Positions 1 to 5,309 of a stretch of DNA of 5,309 bases are shown here, piece by piece. The position numbers and the translations under genes were made by a program. Under the pieces are notes generated by a model. It was not told where the DNA came from and did not search any database. It saw only the letters and a list, made by a program, of their open reading frames with translations. The DNA comes from Butyrivibrio sp. (GTDB taxonomy: Bacteria; Bacillota; Clostridia; Lachnospirales; Lachnospiraceae), in the NCBI GenBank assembly GCA_024688095.1, contig JAILEJ010000479.1, forward strand, positions 1-5,309. The letters run 5' to 3'. Each line of letters begins with the position of its first letter. The first letter of the stretch is position 1.

Positions 1-1248
1 ATTCATTTTCTGATAATGATTGTTCCAGATATTATATTTAGAGTTTTGCATATGATATTTGGTGATACATTGTTTGATTTTGAATATTTTCCAGCTGTAT
101 TTGGTGCTATGTTCTTTATATGGGACATTGGTTTTATCAATGCTATTACAGGACTTATAAGAAGAGTTAAAGCACACAAGGTATTAGAAAATAGTATTTT
201 TATTAGAGTCAAACAGAGTTTTCATGTTTTTATAAACGGTATTGCAGATAATGCAAATGTAGCTGTAGGTACATGGATTCCGGTCCTTTATTCAATTGCC
301 ATTAATATTATTGCAATCAGAAACGGAGTCTTGGGAATTGGAATAGCCTGTGTTTATGATCTTTTAATTGGTTTATATATTTATACTGCAAATAAGCAAA
401 GAAAGAAAATTGTAAGAGTAATTGAAGATATTGATAGTGGTTATACAGATTCAAAGGTTGATACTCAGGGGTTACATGGACAGAATCTCCTTATTGCAAA
501 AGCTGTTAACTCAATTGGAGAGGGGATGCAGAAGGCTGTAAATACCAGTATCAAGGATGAGAGATTAAAATCAGAGCTTATAACAAATGTTTCGCATGAT
601 ATTCGTACACCTTTAACATCTATTATTAATTATATAAATCTTATTAAGAGAGAAGATATAGATAATATCAAGGTTCAGGGATATATAAATATATTAGAAG
701 AAAAAGCGTATAAGCTTAAACAGCTCACTGATGACCTTGTAGAGACTACAAAAATAGAATCAGGTAATTTTGATGTTAATTTTGCAAGAACAAATATTGC
801 AGATGTAATTGAGCAATTTACTTCTGAGTTTCAGGATAAGTTTGATGAAAGAGGTTTAAAACCATTATTTAAAGCTGAGTCAAAGGATATCATTATACTT
901 GCAGACAGCAGACTTATCTGGCGTGTTCTTGATAATCTGTTCACTAATGTTTATAAGTATGCTATGGAAAATACCAGAGTATATATGGAACTAGGATTGT
1001 ACGAAGAAGATGGCAAAAAACGAACTGTATTTTCTATAAAAAATATCTCAGCTTCAGAACTTAGCTATGATGCTGATGAAATTGGTGAGAAATTTATCAG
1101 AGGAGATATGTCAAGAAATTCTGAGGGAGCAGGACTTGGACTGTCAATAGCAAAAAGTCTTACATTTGCTCAAAAGGGTAAGTTTGACATAGTTCTTGAT
1201 GGCGATTTATTTAAGGTTGTAATGGATTTTGAAGTTATGGAAGAATAA
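1..1248 (+). CDS. Membrane sensor histidine kinase, 5'-truncated by window edge
   Basis: Residues are numbered from window codon 1. This is the C-terminal part of a two-component sensor kinase, which autophosphorylates a histidine and passes the phosphate to a response regulator. Hydrophobic stretches at about 30-53, 92-107 and 109-129 look like membrane helices. A charged HAMP-like linker (about 130-190) follows. The dimerisation/phosphoacceptor H-box reads NVSHDIRTPL, with His199 as the predicted phosphorylation site. The ATP-binding domain (about 295-412) has an N-box (DNLFTN, 311-316), an F-box-like EKFIRGD (363-369) and a G2 box (GAGLGLS, 376-382). The usual G1 box DxGxG is not recognisable; KNIS (347-350) lies where it is expected. 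An ATG at 16 is available, but the frame is open to base 1 and no ribosome binding site precedes it, so the true start is probably upstream. The ligand and the partner regulator cannot be seen. The family call is secure; the signal sensed is unknown. Confidence 0.93.
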   Translation: MHFLIMIVPDIIFRVLHMIFGDTLFDFEYFPAVFGAMFFIWDIGFINAITGLIRRVKAHKVLENSIFIRVKQSFHVFINGIADNANVAVGTWIPVLYSIAINIIAIRNGVLGIGIACVYDLLIGLYIYTANKQRKKIVRVIEDIDSGYTDSKVDTQGLHGQNLLIAKAVNSIGEGMQKAVNTSIKDERLKSELITNVSHDIRTPLTSIINYINLIKREDIDNIKVQGYINILEEKAYKLKQLTDDLVETTKIESGNFDVNFARTNIADVIEQFTSEFQDKFDERGLKPLFKAESKDIIILADSRLIWRVLDNLFTNVYKYAMENTRVYMELGLYEEDGKKRTVFSIKNISASELSYDADEIGEKFIRGDMSRNSEGAGLGLSIAKSLTFAQKGKFDIVLDGDLFKVVMDFEVMEE

Positions 1249-1262
1249 GAAATATTTCATTT

Positions 1263-1276
1263 TTGAAAATTTTCAA
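1263..1276. repeat. Perfect 14-nt palindrome TTGAAAATTTTCAA downstream of the kinase gene
   Basis: This perfect inverted repeat has no loop and starts 15 bases after the kinase stop codon. It is A/T-rich and short, so chance is a serious possibility. It does not look like an intrinsic terminator because it lacks a GC stem. It could be a protein-binding site or simply composition. Confidence 0.35.
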
Positions 1277-1330
1277 GTTATGAAAGCATAGATTATTTTT
1301 TTAGGTGATAATCAAAAATCAATAAAAATA

Positions 1331-1360
1331 GCGCTGTATAAAAAATGTTTTATACAGCGC
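1331..1360. terminator. Bidirectional intrinsic terminator between the convergent kinase and prs genes
   Basis: A perfect 13-bp stem (GCGCTGTATAAAA paired with TTTTATACAGCGC) encloses the 4-base loop AATG. The stem has a GC-rich base. On the + strand it is followed by TTATTTTATT; on the - strand by TATTTTTATT. It can therefore stop transcription from the kinase gene (+) and from prs (-). It begins only 8 bases past the prs stop codon but 82 bases past the kinase stop codon, so it may belong mainly to prs. The structure is read directly from the sequence; termination activity is inferred. Confidence 0.9.
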
Positions 1361-1368
1361 TTATTTTA

Positions 1369-2568
1369 TTAATCAAATAGTTCTTCAGCAGAAGATTCTC
1401 TTAAATTGTATTTATCAAGAATATTATGAATTTTATCAGTTGGTGTATATACCTTTTCAAATGATGCATCATGATTTGAGAAATCAATGATTGTTGCAAG
1501 GAATTTACCCATATCTGCGAGAAGATAGTAGTCTCTCTTTAATACTTCAGGCTGCTGGTATATCAGGTTGGTAGAAATAACAGCATCAAAATAACCTTTT
1601 TCATAAGCCTGATCGAATTTTTCCATGCCATCTGTAAATAAACCGAAAGTAGTACAGATAAAAACTCTTTTAGCATGCATTGCTTTTAGCTGTTTTGCTG
1701 TATCGATCATACTTGAACCTGATGAAATCATATCATCAATGATAATTGCATCCTTGCCTTCAAGACCTGAACCCAGGAATTTATGTTCTACAATAGGATT
1801 TGTACCATTAACAACATGTGCATAATCACGTCTCTTATAGAACATACCAGTATCGGCTCCGATGACATTTGCAAAATATACGGCCCTGTCAAGAGCACCC
1901 TCATCTGGACTGATAACAACAAGATGATCTTTGTCTACAGTAAGATCATTAATTTTTGAAAGAAGTGCCTTCATAAACTGATATGAAGCCATAAAGTTGT
2001 CAAATCCTCCTAGTGGAGCTGCATTTGAAATTCTTGGATCGTGAGCATCGAAAGTGATAAAGTTTGAAATGCCCATATCTTGTAATTCTTTGAACATTGA
2101 TGCAGCATCAAGAGATTCCATACCGTTTCTTTTGTGCTGTCTGCCTTCATATAAGAAAGGCATGATTACATTAATTCTGTTTGCCTTTCCGTTTATTGCC
2201 TGAATAACTCTCTTTAGATCCTGATAATGATCATCAGGAGACATATAGTTTGTATAACCATACATCTTATATGATATGCTGTGATTGCAGACATCCGTTA
2301 TAATATAGATGTCTTTACCACGAGTTGATTCATTGATCATCGCCTTGGCTTCACCGCTGGCAAATCTTGGGCATTCTGCATTTAAAAGATAAGAATCTTT
2401 TATATATTCATTAAATGCAGGATCTTTGCTAGGTTTTTGATGTAATGTTTGTCTGAAACTAACAAGATGTTTATCTACGCTAGCTCCAAGCTCTTTTGCA
2501 GATTCCATGGCGATAATGCGAAGCGGTGCCACCGGCATGGAATTGTCTAGATTGTGAAAGTCAGCCAT
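1369..2568 (-). CDS. prs: Ribose-phosphate pyrophosphokinase (PRPP synthetase), long clostridial variant
   Basis: This cytosolic enzyme transfers pyrophosphate from ATP to ribose 5-phosphate, giving PRPP for nucleotide, histidine, tryptophan and NAD synthesis. The 399-residue product carries the family landmarks in order: the ATP-site segment GRQHKR (142-147, matching ARQD in classical enzymes), FDAHDPR with the metal-binding His176 (173-179), SPDEGALDRA (220-229), the catalytic flexible-loop segment YKRRD (244-248), and the PRPP/ribose-phosphate loop IIIDDMISSGSS (275-286). That loop differs from the classical DDMIDTGGT form. The protein is also about 80 residues longer than classical Prs (about 315), with extra sequence near the N terminus, around 95-115 and at the C terminus. 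The start is the ATG at 2568-2566, because GGAGAA (2574-2579, - strand) sits just upstream. The frame stays open to 2724, but that extension would run across the promoter region and into the divergent gene. It is transcribed alone, away from the DUF512 gene, and ends at a strong terminator. Confidence 0.93.
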   Translation of the reverse strand: MADFHNLDNSMPVAPLRIIAMESAKELGASVDKHLVSFRQTLHQKPSKDPAFNEYIKDSYLLNAECPRFASGEAKAMINESTRGKDIYIITDVCNHSISYKMYGYTNYMSPDDHYQDLKRVIQAINGKANRINVIMPFLYEGRQHKRNGMESLDAASMFKELQDMGISNFITFDAHDPRISNAAPLGGFDNFMASYQFMKALLSKINDLTVDKDHLVVISPDEGALDRAVYFANVIGADTGMFYKRRDYAHVVNGTNPIVEHKFLGSGLEGKDAIIIDDMISSGSSMIDTAKQLKAMHAKRVFICTTFGLFTDGMEKFDQAYEKGYFDAVISTNLIYQQPEVLKRDYYLLADMGKFLATIIDFSNHDASFEKVYTPTDKIHNILDKYNLRESSAEELFD

Positions 2569-2573
2569 TGATT

Positions 2574-2579
2574 TTCTCC
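2574..2579 (-). promoter_or_regulatory. Ribosome binding site of prs (GGAGAA)
   Basis: GGAGAA on the minus strand lies five bases before the ATG at 2568. It decides the start of prs against the longer open frame reaching 2724, whose added residues (LHYLLFRHNQYY and onwards) do not resemble the N terminus of the family. Confidence 0.85.
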
Positions 2580-2587
2580 ATTTGTTG

Positions 2588-2608
2588 AGAAGCAATTTTA
2601 CTGCTTCT
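2588..2608 (-). promoter_or_regulatory. Hairpin in the prs 5' leader
   Basis: AGAAGCA and TGCTTCT form a perfect 7-bp stem, with 7 bases between the arms; one additional inner G-U pair is possible on the RNA. It lies 9 bases upstream of the ribosome binding site, inside the roughly 60-base leader predicted from the proposed promoter. No U-run follows it on the prs strand, so it is not an obvious attenuator. It could affect message stability or translation, or be incidental. Confidence 0.45.
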
Positions 2609-2635
2609 AAGATTTTTAAAAAAGTACCATATTTA

Positions 2636-2664
2636 GTTTTAACATTACAATACTGACACGTCAA
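2636..2664 (-). promoter_or_regulatory. Predicted sigma-A-type promoter of prs
   Basis: On the minus strand, a -35 TTGACG (2659-2664) is separated by 17 bases from a -10 TAAAAC (2636-2641). The -10 is preceded by TGT, which gives an extended -10 form (TGN before the hexamer). The -10 matches consensus at only 4 of 6 positions, so the call is moderate. Transcription would start near 2628, leaving a leader of about 60 bases. Confidence 0.5.
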
Positions 2665-2681
2665 GAAATTTAATGTATAAT
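2653..2681 (+). promoter_or_regulatory. Predicted sigma-A-type promoter of the DUF512-der genes
   Basis: A -35 CTGACA (2653-2658) and a perfect -10 TATAAT (2676-2681) are separated by the optimal 17 bases. Transcription would start near 2688, giving a leader of about 24 bases to the GTG at 2712. This is the best promoter match in the window. Its -35 abuts the -35 of the opposing prs promoter. Confidence 0.75.
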
Positions 2682-2698
2682 ATTGATTATGCCTAAAT

Positions 2699-2703
2699 AG
2701 GAG
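2699..2703 (+). promoter_or_regulatory. Ribosome binding site deciding a GTG start
   Basis: AGGAG lies 8 bases before the GTG at 2712, which is normal spacing. An ATG at 2707 lies nearer but is followed at once by TAG, so it cannot start the gene. This supports GTG as the initiator. Confidence 0.85.
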
Positions 2704-2711
2704 ATAATGTA

Positions 2712-4070
2712 GTGAGTAATTCAAAAGGACATCTTATAATAGGTGTTGAACCAGGAAGTATAGCTGAAGAGCTTGAAATTGAAAAAGGTGACAGACTTAT
2801 CAAAATTAATGATGAGGATGTTCAGGATATTTTTGATTATCAATATATGATACAGGATGAATTTATCAGTGTTATCATTTTGAAACCCAATGGAGAAGAA
2901 TGGGAACTCGAAATAGATAAGGAATATGATGATGATCTTGGTATCATTTTTGATAATGGATTAATGGATGATTATAAATCATGCAGTAATAAATGCATAT
3001 TCTGTTTTATAGATCAGATGCCTAAAGGCATGCGTGATACGCTTTATTTTAAAGACGATGATACAAGATTGTCTTTTTTGCAGGGTAATTACGTAACTCT
3101 GACAAATATGTCTGATAAGGATATAGATAGGATATTGAAATATCACCTATCTCCAATCAATATTTCGTTCCAGACCACAAATCCTGAGTTAAGAGTAAAA
3201 ATGCTTCATAATAGATTTGCTGGAGAAGCACTTGATAAAGTAAAAAGACTTTGTGCTCCAGATTCTGGTATTGAACTTAATGGTCAGATAGTTCTTTGCA
3301 AAGGTGTTAATGATGGGGCAGAGCTTCATCGTTCATTGGCAGATTTAAATGACCTTCGTCCCAATTTAAAGAGTGTATCAATTGTTCCGGTTGGACTTTC
3401 GAAATTCAGAGAAGGGCTTTACCCACTTGAGCCTTTTACTAAAGAAGATGCCAAAGAGGTTATTAAGGAAATTGAGTACTGGCAGGATAAGGTTTATGAA
3501 GAAACTGGCAATCATTTTGTCCATGCAAGTGATGAATGGTATATGATTGCAGATATGGATATTCCACCTGCTGAAAAGTACGATGATTATGGACAGCTCG
3601 AAAATGGAGTTGGAATGGTAAGACTTCTTATAGATGAATTTAGAGATGCACTTAAGTATGTTGTAGATAACCATTCTGAATATCTCAAGGATTATTCTGA
3701 TGAATTATCTATAGCAACAGGAAGACTTATTTATCCTTATATAAAAATGCTTATAGATGAAGCAATGGAAGTTTGTCCAGGACTTAAGGTTCATGTATAT
3801 GAGATAGTTAATGAGTTTTTTGGGGAAAGAATTACTGTTTCAGGACTTCTTACAGGACAGGATATTATTAAACAGATGAAAAACAGAGAAAAAGGAAACA
3901 GAATGTTTTTACCACAAAATGTACTTAGAAGTGGTGAAAATTATCTTCTTGATGATATTACTGTACCCCAGATAGAGGAAGCTCTTGGAACTCCGATTGA
4001 CATTATTAAATCTCCCGGGTATTATTTAGTTTCGGGTCTTTTTAAACTTGATCCGGAAGAATTTGTATAA
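2712..4070 (+). CDS. PDZ / radical SAM / DUF512 protein of unknown function
   Basis: This 452-residue protein has three parts. A PDZ-like domain (about 1-68) contains GVEPGSIAEELEIEKGDRL. A radical SAM-type region (about 72-230) contains CSNKCIFC (Cys91, Cys95, Cys98), the CxxxCxxC pattern that binds a [4Fe-4S] cluster and S-adenosylmethionine, with an aromatic residue before the last cysteine as is usual. The DUF512 domain (about 225-435) includes VPVGLSKFREGLYPLEPFT, HASDEWYMIA and GTPIDIIKSPGYYLVSGL. The family is widespread in Clostridia and cyanobacteria; I know of no established reaction. The architecture suggests a cytosolic radical enzyme acting on a protein or peptide, with PDZ giving binding, but that is inference. 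There is no signal peptide or membrane helix. The start is GTG, supported by AGGAG at 2699. der follows on the same strand after 108 bases, so the two are probably co-transcribed at least in part. The length looks complete and no key cysteine is missing. Confidence 0.92.
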   Translation: MSNSKGHLIIGVEPGSIAEELEIEKGDRLIKINDEDVQDIFDYQYMIQDEFISVIILKPNGEEWELEIDKEYDDDLGIIFDNGLMDDYKSCSNKCIFCFIDQMPKGMRDTLYFKDDDTRLSFLQGNYVTLTNMSDKDIDRILKYHLSPINISFQTTNPELRVKMLHNRFAGEALDKVKRLCAPDSGIELNGQIVLCKGVNDGAELHRSLADLNDLRPNLKSVSIVPVGLSKFREGLYPLEPFTKEDAKEVIKEIEYWQDKVYEETGNHFVHASDEWYMIADMDIPPAEKYDDYGQLENGVGMVRLLIDEFRDALKYVVDNHSEYLKDYSDELSIATGRLIYPYIKMLIDEAMEVCPGLKVHVYEIVNEFFGERITVSGLLTGQDIIKQMKNREKGNRMFLPQNVLRSGENYLLDDITVPQIEEALGTPIDIIKSPGYYLVSGLFKLDPEEFV

Positions 4071-4091
4071 AAAAATTTAAATTTTTTTATA
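4066..4091. repeat. Perfect 26-nt all-A/T palindrome overlapping the DUF512 stop codon
   Basis: The sequence is TATA, then 6 further A (a run of 7 A in all), 3 T, 3 A, 7 T, then ATA, and it equals its own reverse complement. It contains the TAA stop codon at 4068-4070. As RNA it could form an all-A-U hairpin with a U-rich 3' arm, which would be weak as a terminator. As DNA it carries A-tracts that could bend or act as an upstream element for der. Its role is not known. Confidence 0.6.
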
Positions 4092-4127
4092 TTAATAGAA
4101 TGATATGTGCATTTTAGTTAAAAAATG

Positions 4128-4136
4128 TGATATATT
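4128..4136 (+). promoter_or_regulatory. Possible extended -10 promoter for der
   Basis: TGA followed by TATATT fits the extended -10 form (TGN plus a TATAAT-like hexamer). No good -35 lies 17 bases upstream (TGCATT). It would give a leader of about 36 bases. In sequence this A/T-rich such matches arise easily, so this is only a candidate internal promoter. Confidence 0.3.
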
Positions 4137-4167
4137 TTTTAATGTTGATATGTTTTAAATTTTTTAG

Positions 4168-4174
4168 AAAGAGG
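4168..4174 (+). promoter_or_regulatory. Ribosome binding site of der (AAAGAGG)
   Basis: The purine-rich AAAGAGG ends 4 bases before the ATG at 4179. The GAGG core matches the anti-Shine-Dalgarno sequence. The spacing is somewhat short, but the ATG is fixed by the Der N terminus, since GRPNVGKS begins at residue 11 as expected for the family. Confidence 0.7.
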
Positions 4175-4178
4175 ATAT

Positions 4179-5309
4179 ATGGGTAGAAAAGCGATAGTTG
4201 CAGTTGTTGGAAGACCAAATGTAGGTAAATCAACACTTTTTAATGCACTTGCAGGAAAAAATATTTCTATAGTCAAAGATACGCCTGGTGTTACAAGAGA
4301 CAGAATATATCAGGATGTTGAATGGCTTAATTATAATTTTACTTTGGTAGATACAGGTGGTATTGAGCCTGATTCAAATGATGTTATTCTTTCACAGATG
4401 AGAGAACAGGCACAAATTGCCATAGACACAGCTGATGTAATTCTGTTTATGGTTGATGTCAGGCAAGGTCTTACAGACTCAGATTCTAAAGTTGCTGATA
4501 TGCTTAGAAGAAGTGGTAAGCCTGTAATACTTACAGTTAACAAGGTTGACAGCTATAAGAGAGATAGTCATGATGTTTATGAGTTTTATAACCTTGGAAT
4601 AGGTGATCCATTTGCTATTAGTGCAGCAAATAAACAGGGAATAGGAGATCTTCTTGAGGAAGTTGTTAAGCATTTCCCTGAATCTGTTACATCAGATGAT
4701 GAAGATGACAGTATTAAGGTTGCAATTATAGGAAAGCCAAATGTTGGTAAGTCATCAATAATCAATAAGCTTCTCGGCGAGAACAGACTTATTGTTTCTG
4801 ATGTTGCTGGAACAACAAGAGACGCAATAGATACAGAAATTACTTACAATAAGAAAAAATATACATTTATTGATACAGCTGGTCTTAGAAGAAAGAGTAA
4901 GGTTAAGGATGAACTCGAACGTTATATGATCATTCGAACTGTCAGTGCTGTAGAGAGAGCAGATGTTGCAGTACTTGTTATAAATGCAGATGAAGGTGTT
5001 ACAGAACAGGATGCTAAGATTGCAGGTATAGCACATGAACGTGGTAAGGGTATAATTATTGCAGTTAATAAATGGGATGCAATTGAGAAAGATAATAAGA
5101 CAGTTAATAAATTTAGTGAGAACATAAGAAGCATATTGTCCTTTATGCCTTATGCGTCAATAATATATATATCTGCCTTAACAGGTCAAAGACTACCAAA
5201 GATTTATGATATGATAGATGTTGTTCTTGCTAATAATTCTATGCGTGTTGCAACAGGAGTTCTTAATGAAATAGTATTTGAAGCAGTTGCTATGCATGAG
5301 CCACCTTCA
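4179..5309 (+). CDS. der: Ribosome assembly GTPase Der (EngA), 3'-truncated by window edge
   Basis: Der is an essential GTPase with two tandem G domains that helps mature the 50S ribosomal subunit. The visible 377 codons show a first G domain with G1 GRPNVGKS (11-18), G2 region DTPGVTRDR (34-42, Thr39), G3 DTGG (58-61), G4 NKVD (121-124) and G5 SAAN (148-151). An acidic linker follows (about 169-178, SDDEDDS). The second domain has G1 GKPNVGKS (185-192), TTRD in its G2 region, G3 DTAGLRRKSKV (from 232), G4 NKWD (297-300) and G5 SALTG (332-336). The C-terminal KH-like domain has just begun; given a usual length near 440, about 60 residues lie beyond the right edge. All nucleotide-binding motifs are intact. 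The start is the ATG at 4179. The gene lies 108 bases downstream of the DUF512 gene on the same strand, a neighbourhood common in Clostridia. The minus-strand open frames across this region are shadows of der. Confidence 0.97.
   Translation, partial: MGRKAIVAVVGRPNVGKSTLFNALAGKNISIVKDTPGVTRDRIYQDVEWLNYNFTLVDTGGIEPDSNDVILSQMREQAQIAIDTADVILFMVDVRQGLTDSDSKVADMLRRSGKPVILTVNKVDSYKRDSHDVYEFYNLGIGDPFAISAANKQGIGDLLEEVVKHFPESVTSDDEDDSIKVAIIGKPNVGKSSIINKLLGENRLIVSDVAGTTRDAIDTEITYNKKKYTFIDTAGLRRKSKVKDELERYMIIRTVSAVERADVAVLVINADEGVTEQDAKIAGIAHERGKGIIIAVNKWDAIEKDNKTVNKFSENIRSILSFMPYASIIYISALTGQRLPKIYDMIDVVLANNSMRVATGVLNEIVFEAVAMHEPPS

Noticed and set aside
3..212. 69-residue minus-strand open frame at the left edge
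   Set aside because: It is antisense to the membrane-spanning part of the histidine kinase; its hydrophobicity mirrors that region.
1291..1313. Stem GATTAT/ATAATC downstream of the kinase gene as a terminator
   Set aside because: It has only 6 A-T-rich base pairs with an 11-base loop and is far weaker than the hairpin at 1331-1360.
1625..1825. 66-residue open frame on + strand inside prs
   Set aside because: It is antisense to conserved Prs motifs, has no ribosome binding site and shows no recognisable domain; it is a shadow frame.
2569..2635. Purine or other riboswitch upstream of prs
   Set aside because: The leader is only about 60 bases with one small hairpin; there is no conserved aptamer core or terminator/antiterminator pair.
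2569..2724. N-terminal extension of prs to an upstream start at 2724 (52 extra residues)
   Set aside because: It lacks a supporting ribosome binding site, crosses both predicted promoters and the divergent gene start, and does not resemble the family N terminus. GGAGAA supports the ATG at 2568.
3378..3674. 98-residue minus-strand open frame inside the DUF512 gene
   Set aside because: It is a shadow of a conserved coding region; the low-complexity I/N/F-rich translation is typical of antisense AT-rich DNA.
4331..5134. Four minus-strand open frames (64-93 residues)
   Set aside because: All lie antisense to the clear Der reading frame, which runs uninterrupted from 4179 to the window end.

Overview
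The window is low-GC DNA, with adenine- and thymine-rich third codon positions and A/T-dominated intergenic sequence. It looks like a chromosomal core region of an anaerobic Firmicute in class Clostridia, most likely family Lachnospiraceae. That assignment rests on three things: the long 399-residue variant of PRPP synthetase, the PDZ/radical SAM/DUF512 protein lying directly upstream of the GTPase gene der, and a histidine kinase with a divergent ATP-binding G1 region. It is an inference from family resemblance, not a database result.

Layout. From 1 to 1248 (+) lies the 3' part of a membrane sensor histidine kinase gene whose 5' end is outside the window. It converges on prs (ribose-phosphate pyrophosphokinase), 1369-2568 (-). 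A perfect 13-bp-stem hairpin flanked by T-rich sequence on both strands (1331-1360) probably terminates both genes. A 143-bp divergent promoter region (2569-2711) separates prs from a rightward pair. The first of the pair is a PDZ/radical SAM/DUF512 protein (2712-4070, GTG start). The second is der (engA), starting at 4179 and cut by the right edge after 377 codons. The 108-bp gap between these two is almost pure A/T and contains a perfect 26-nt palindrome that includes the upstream stop codon.

How the genes relate. Prs makes PRPP for purine, pyrimidine, histidine, tryptophan and NAD synthesis. Der is a tandem GTPase for 50S ribosome assembly. The DUF512 protein is of unknown function, and its repeated neighbourhood with der is the only contextual hint about it. 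The kinase belongs to a separate transcription unit whose partner, presumably a response regulator, is off the left edge.

This is mostly ordinary housekeeping sequence. I see no mobile element, CRISPR array, tRNA, rRNA or defence system, and no convincing undescribed system. The points most worth checking are the back-to-back promoters of prs and the DUF512 gene, the altered PRPP-binding loop of Prs, the AT-only palindrome before der, and the uncharacterised radical SAM protein.
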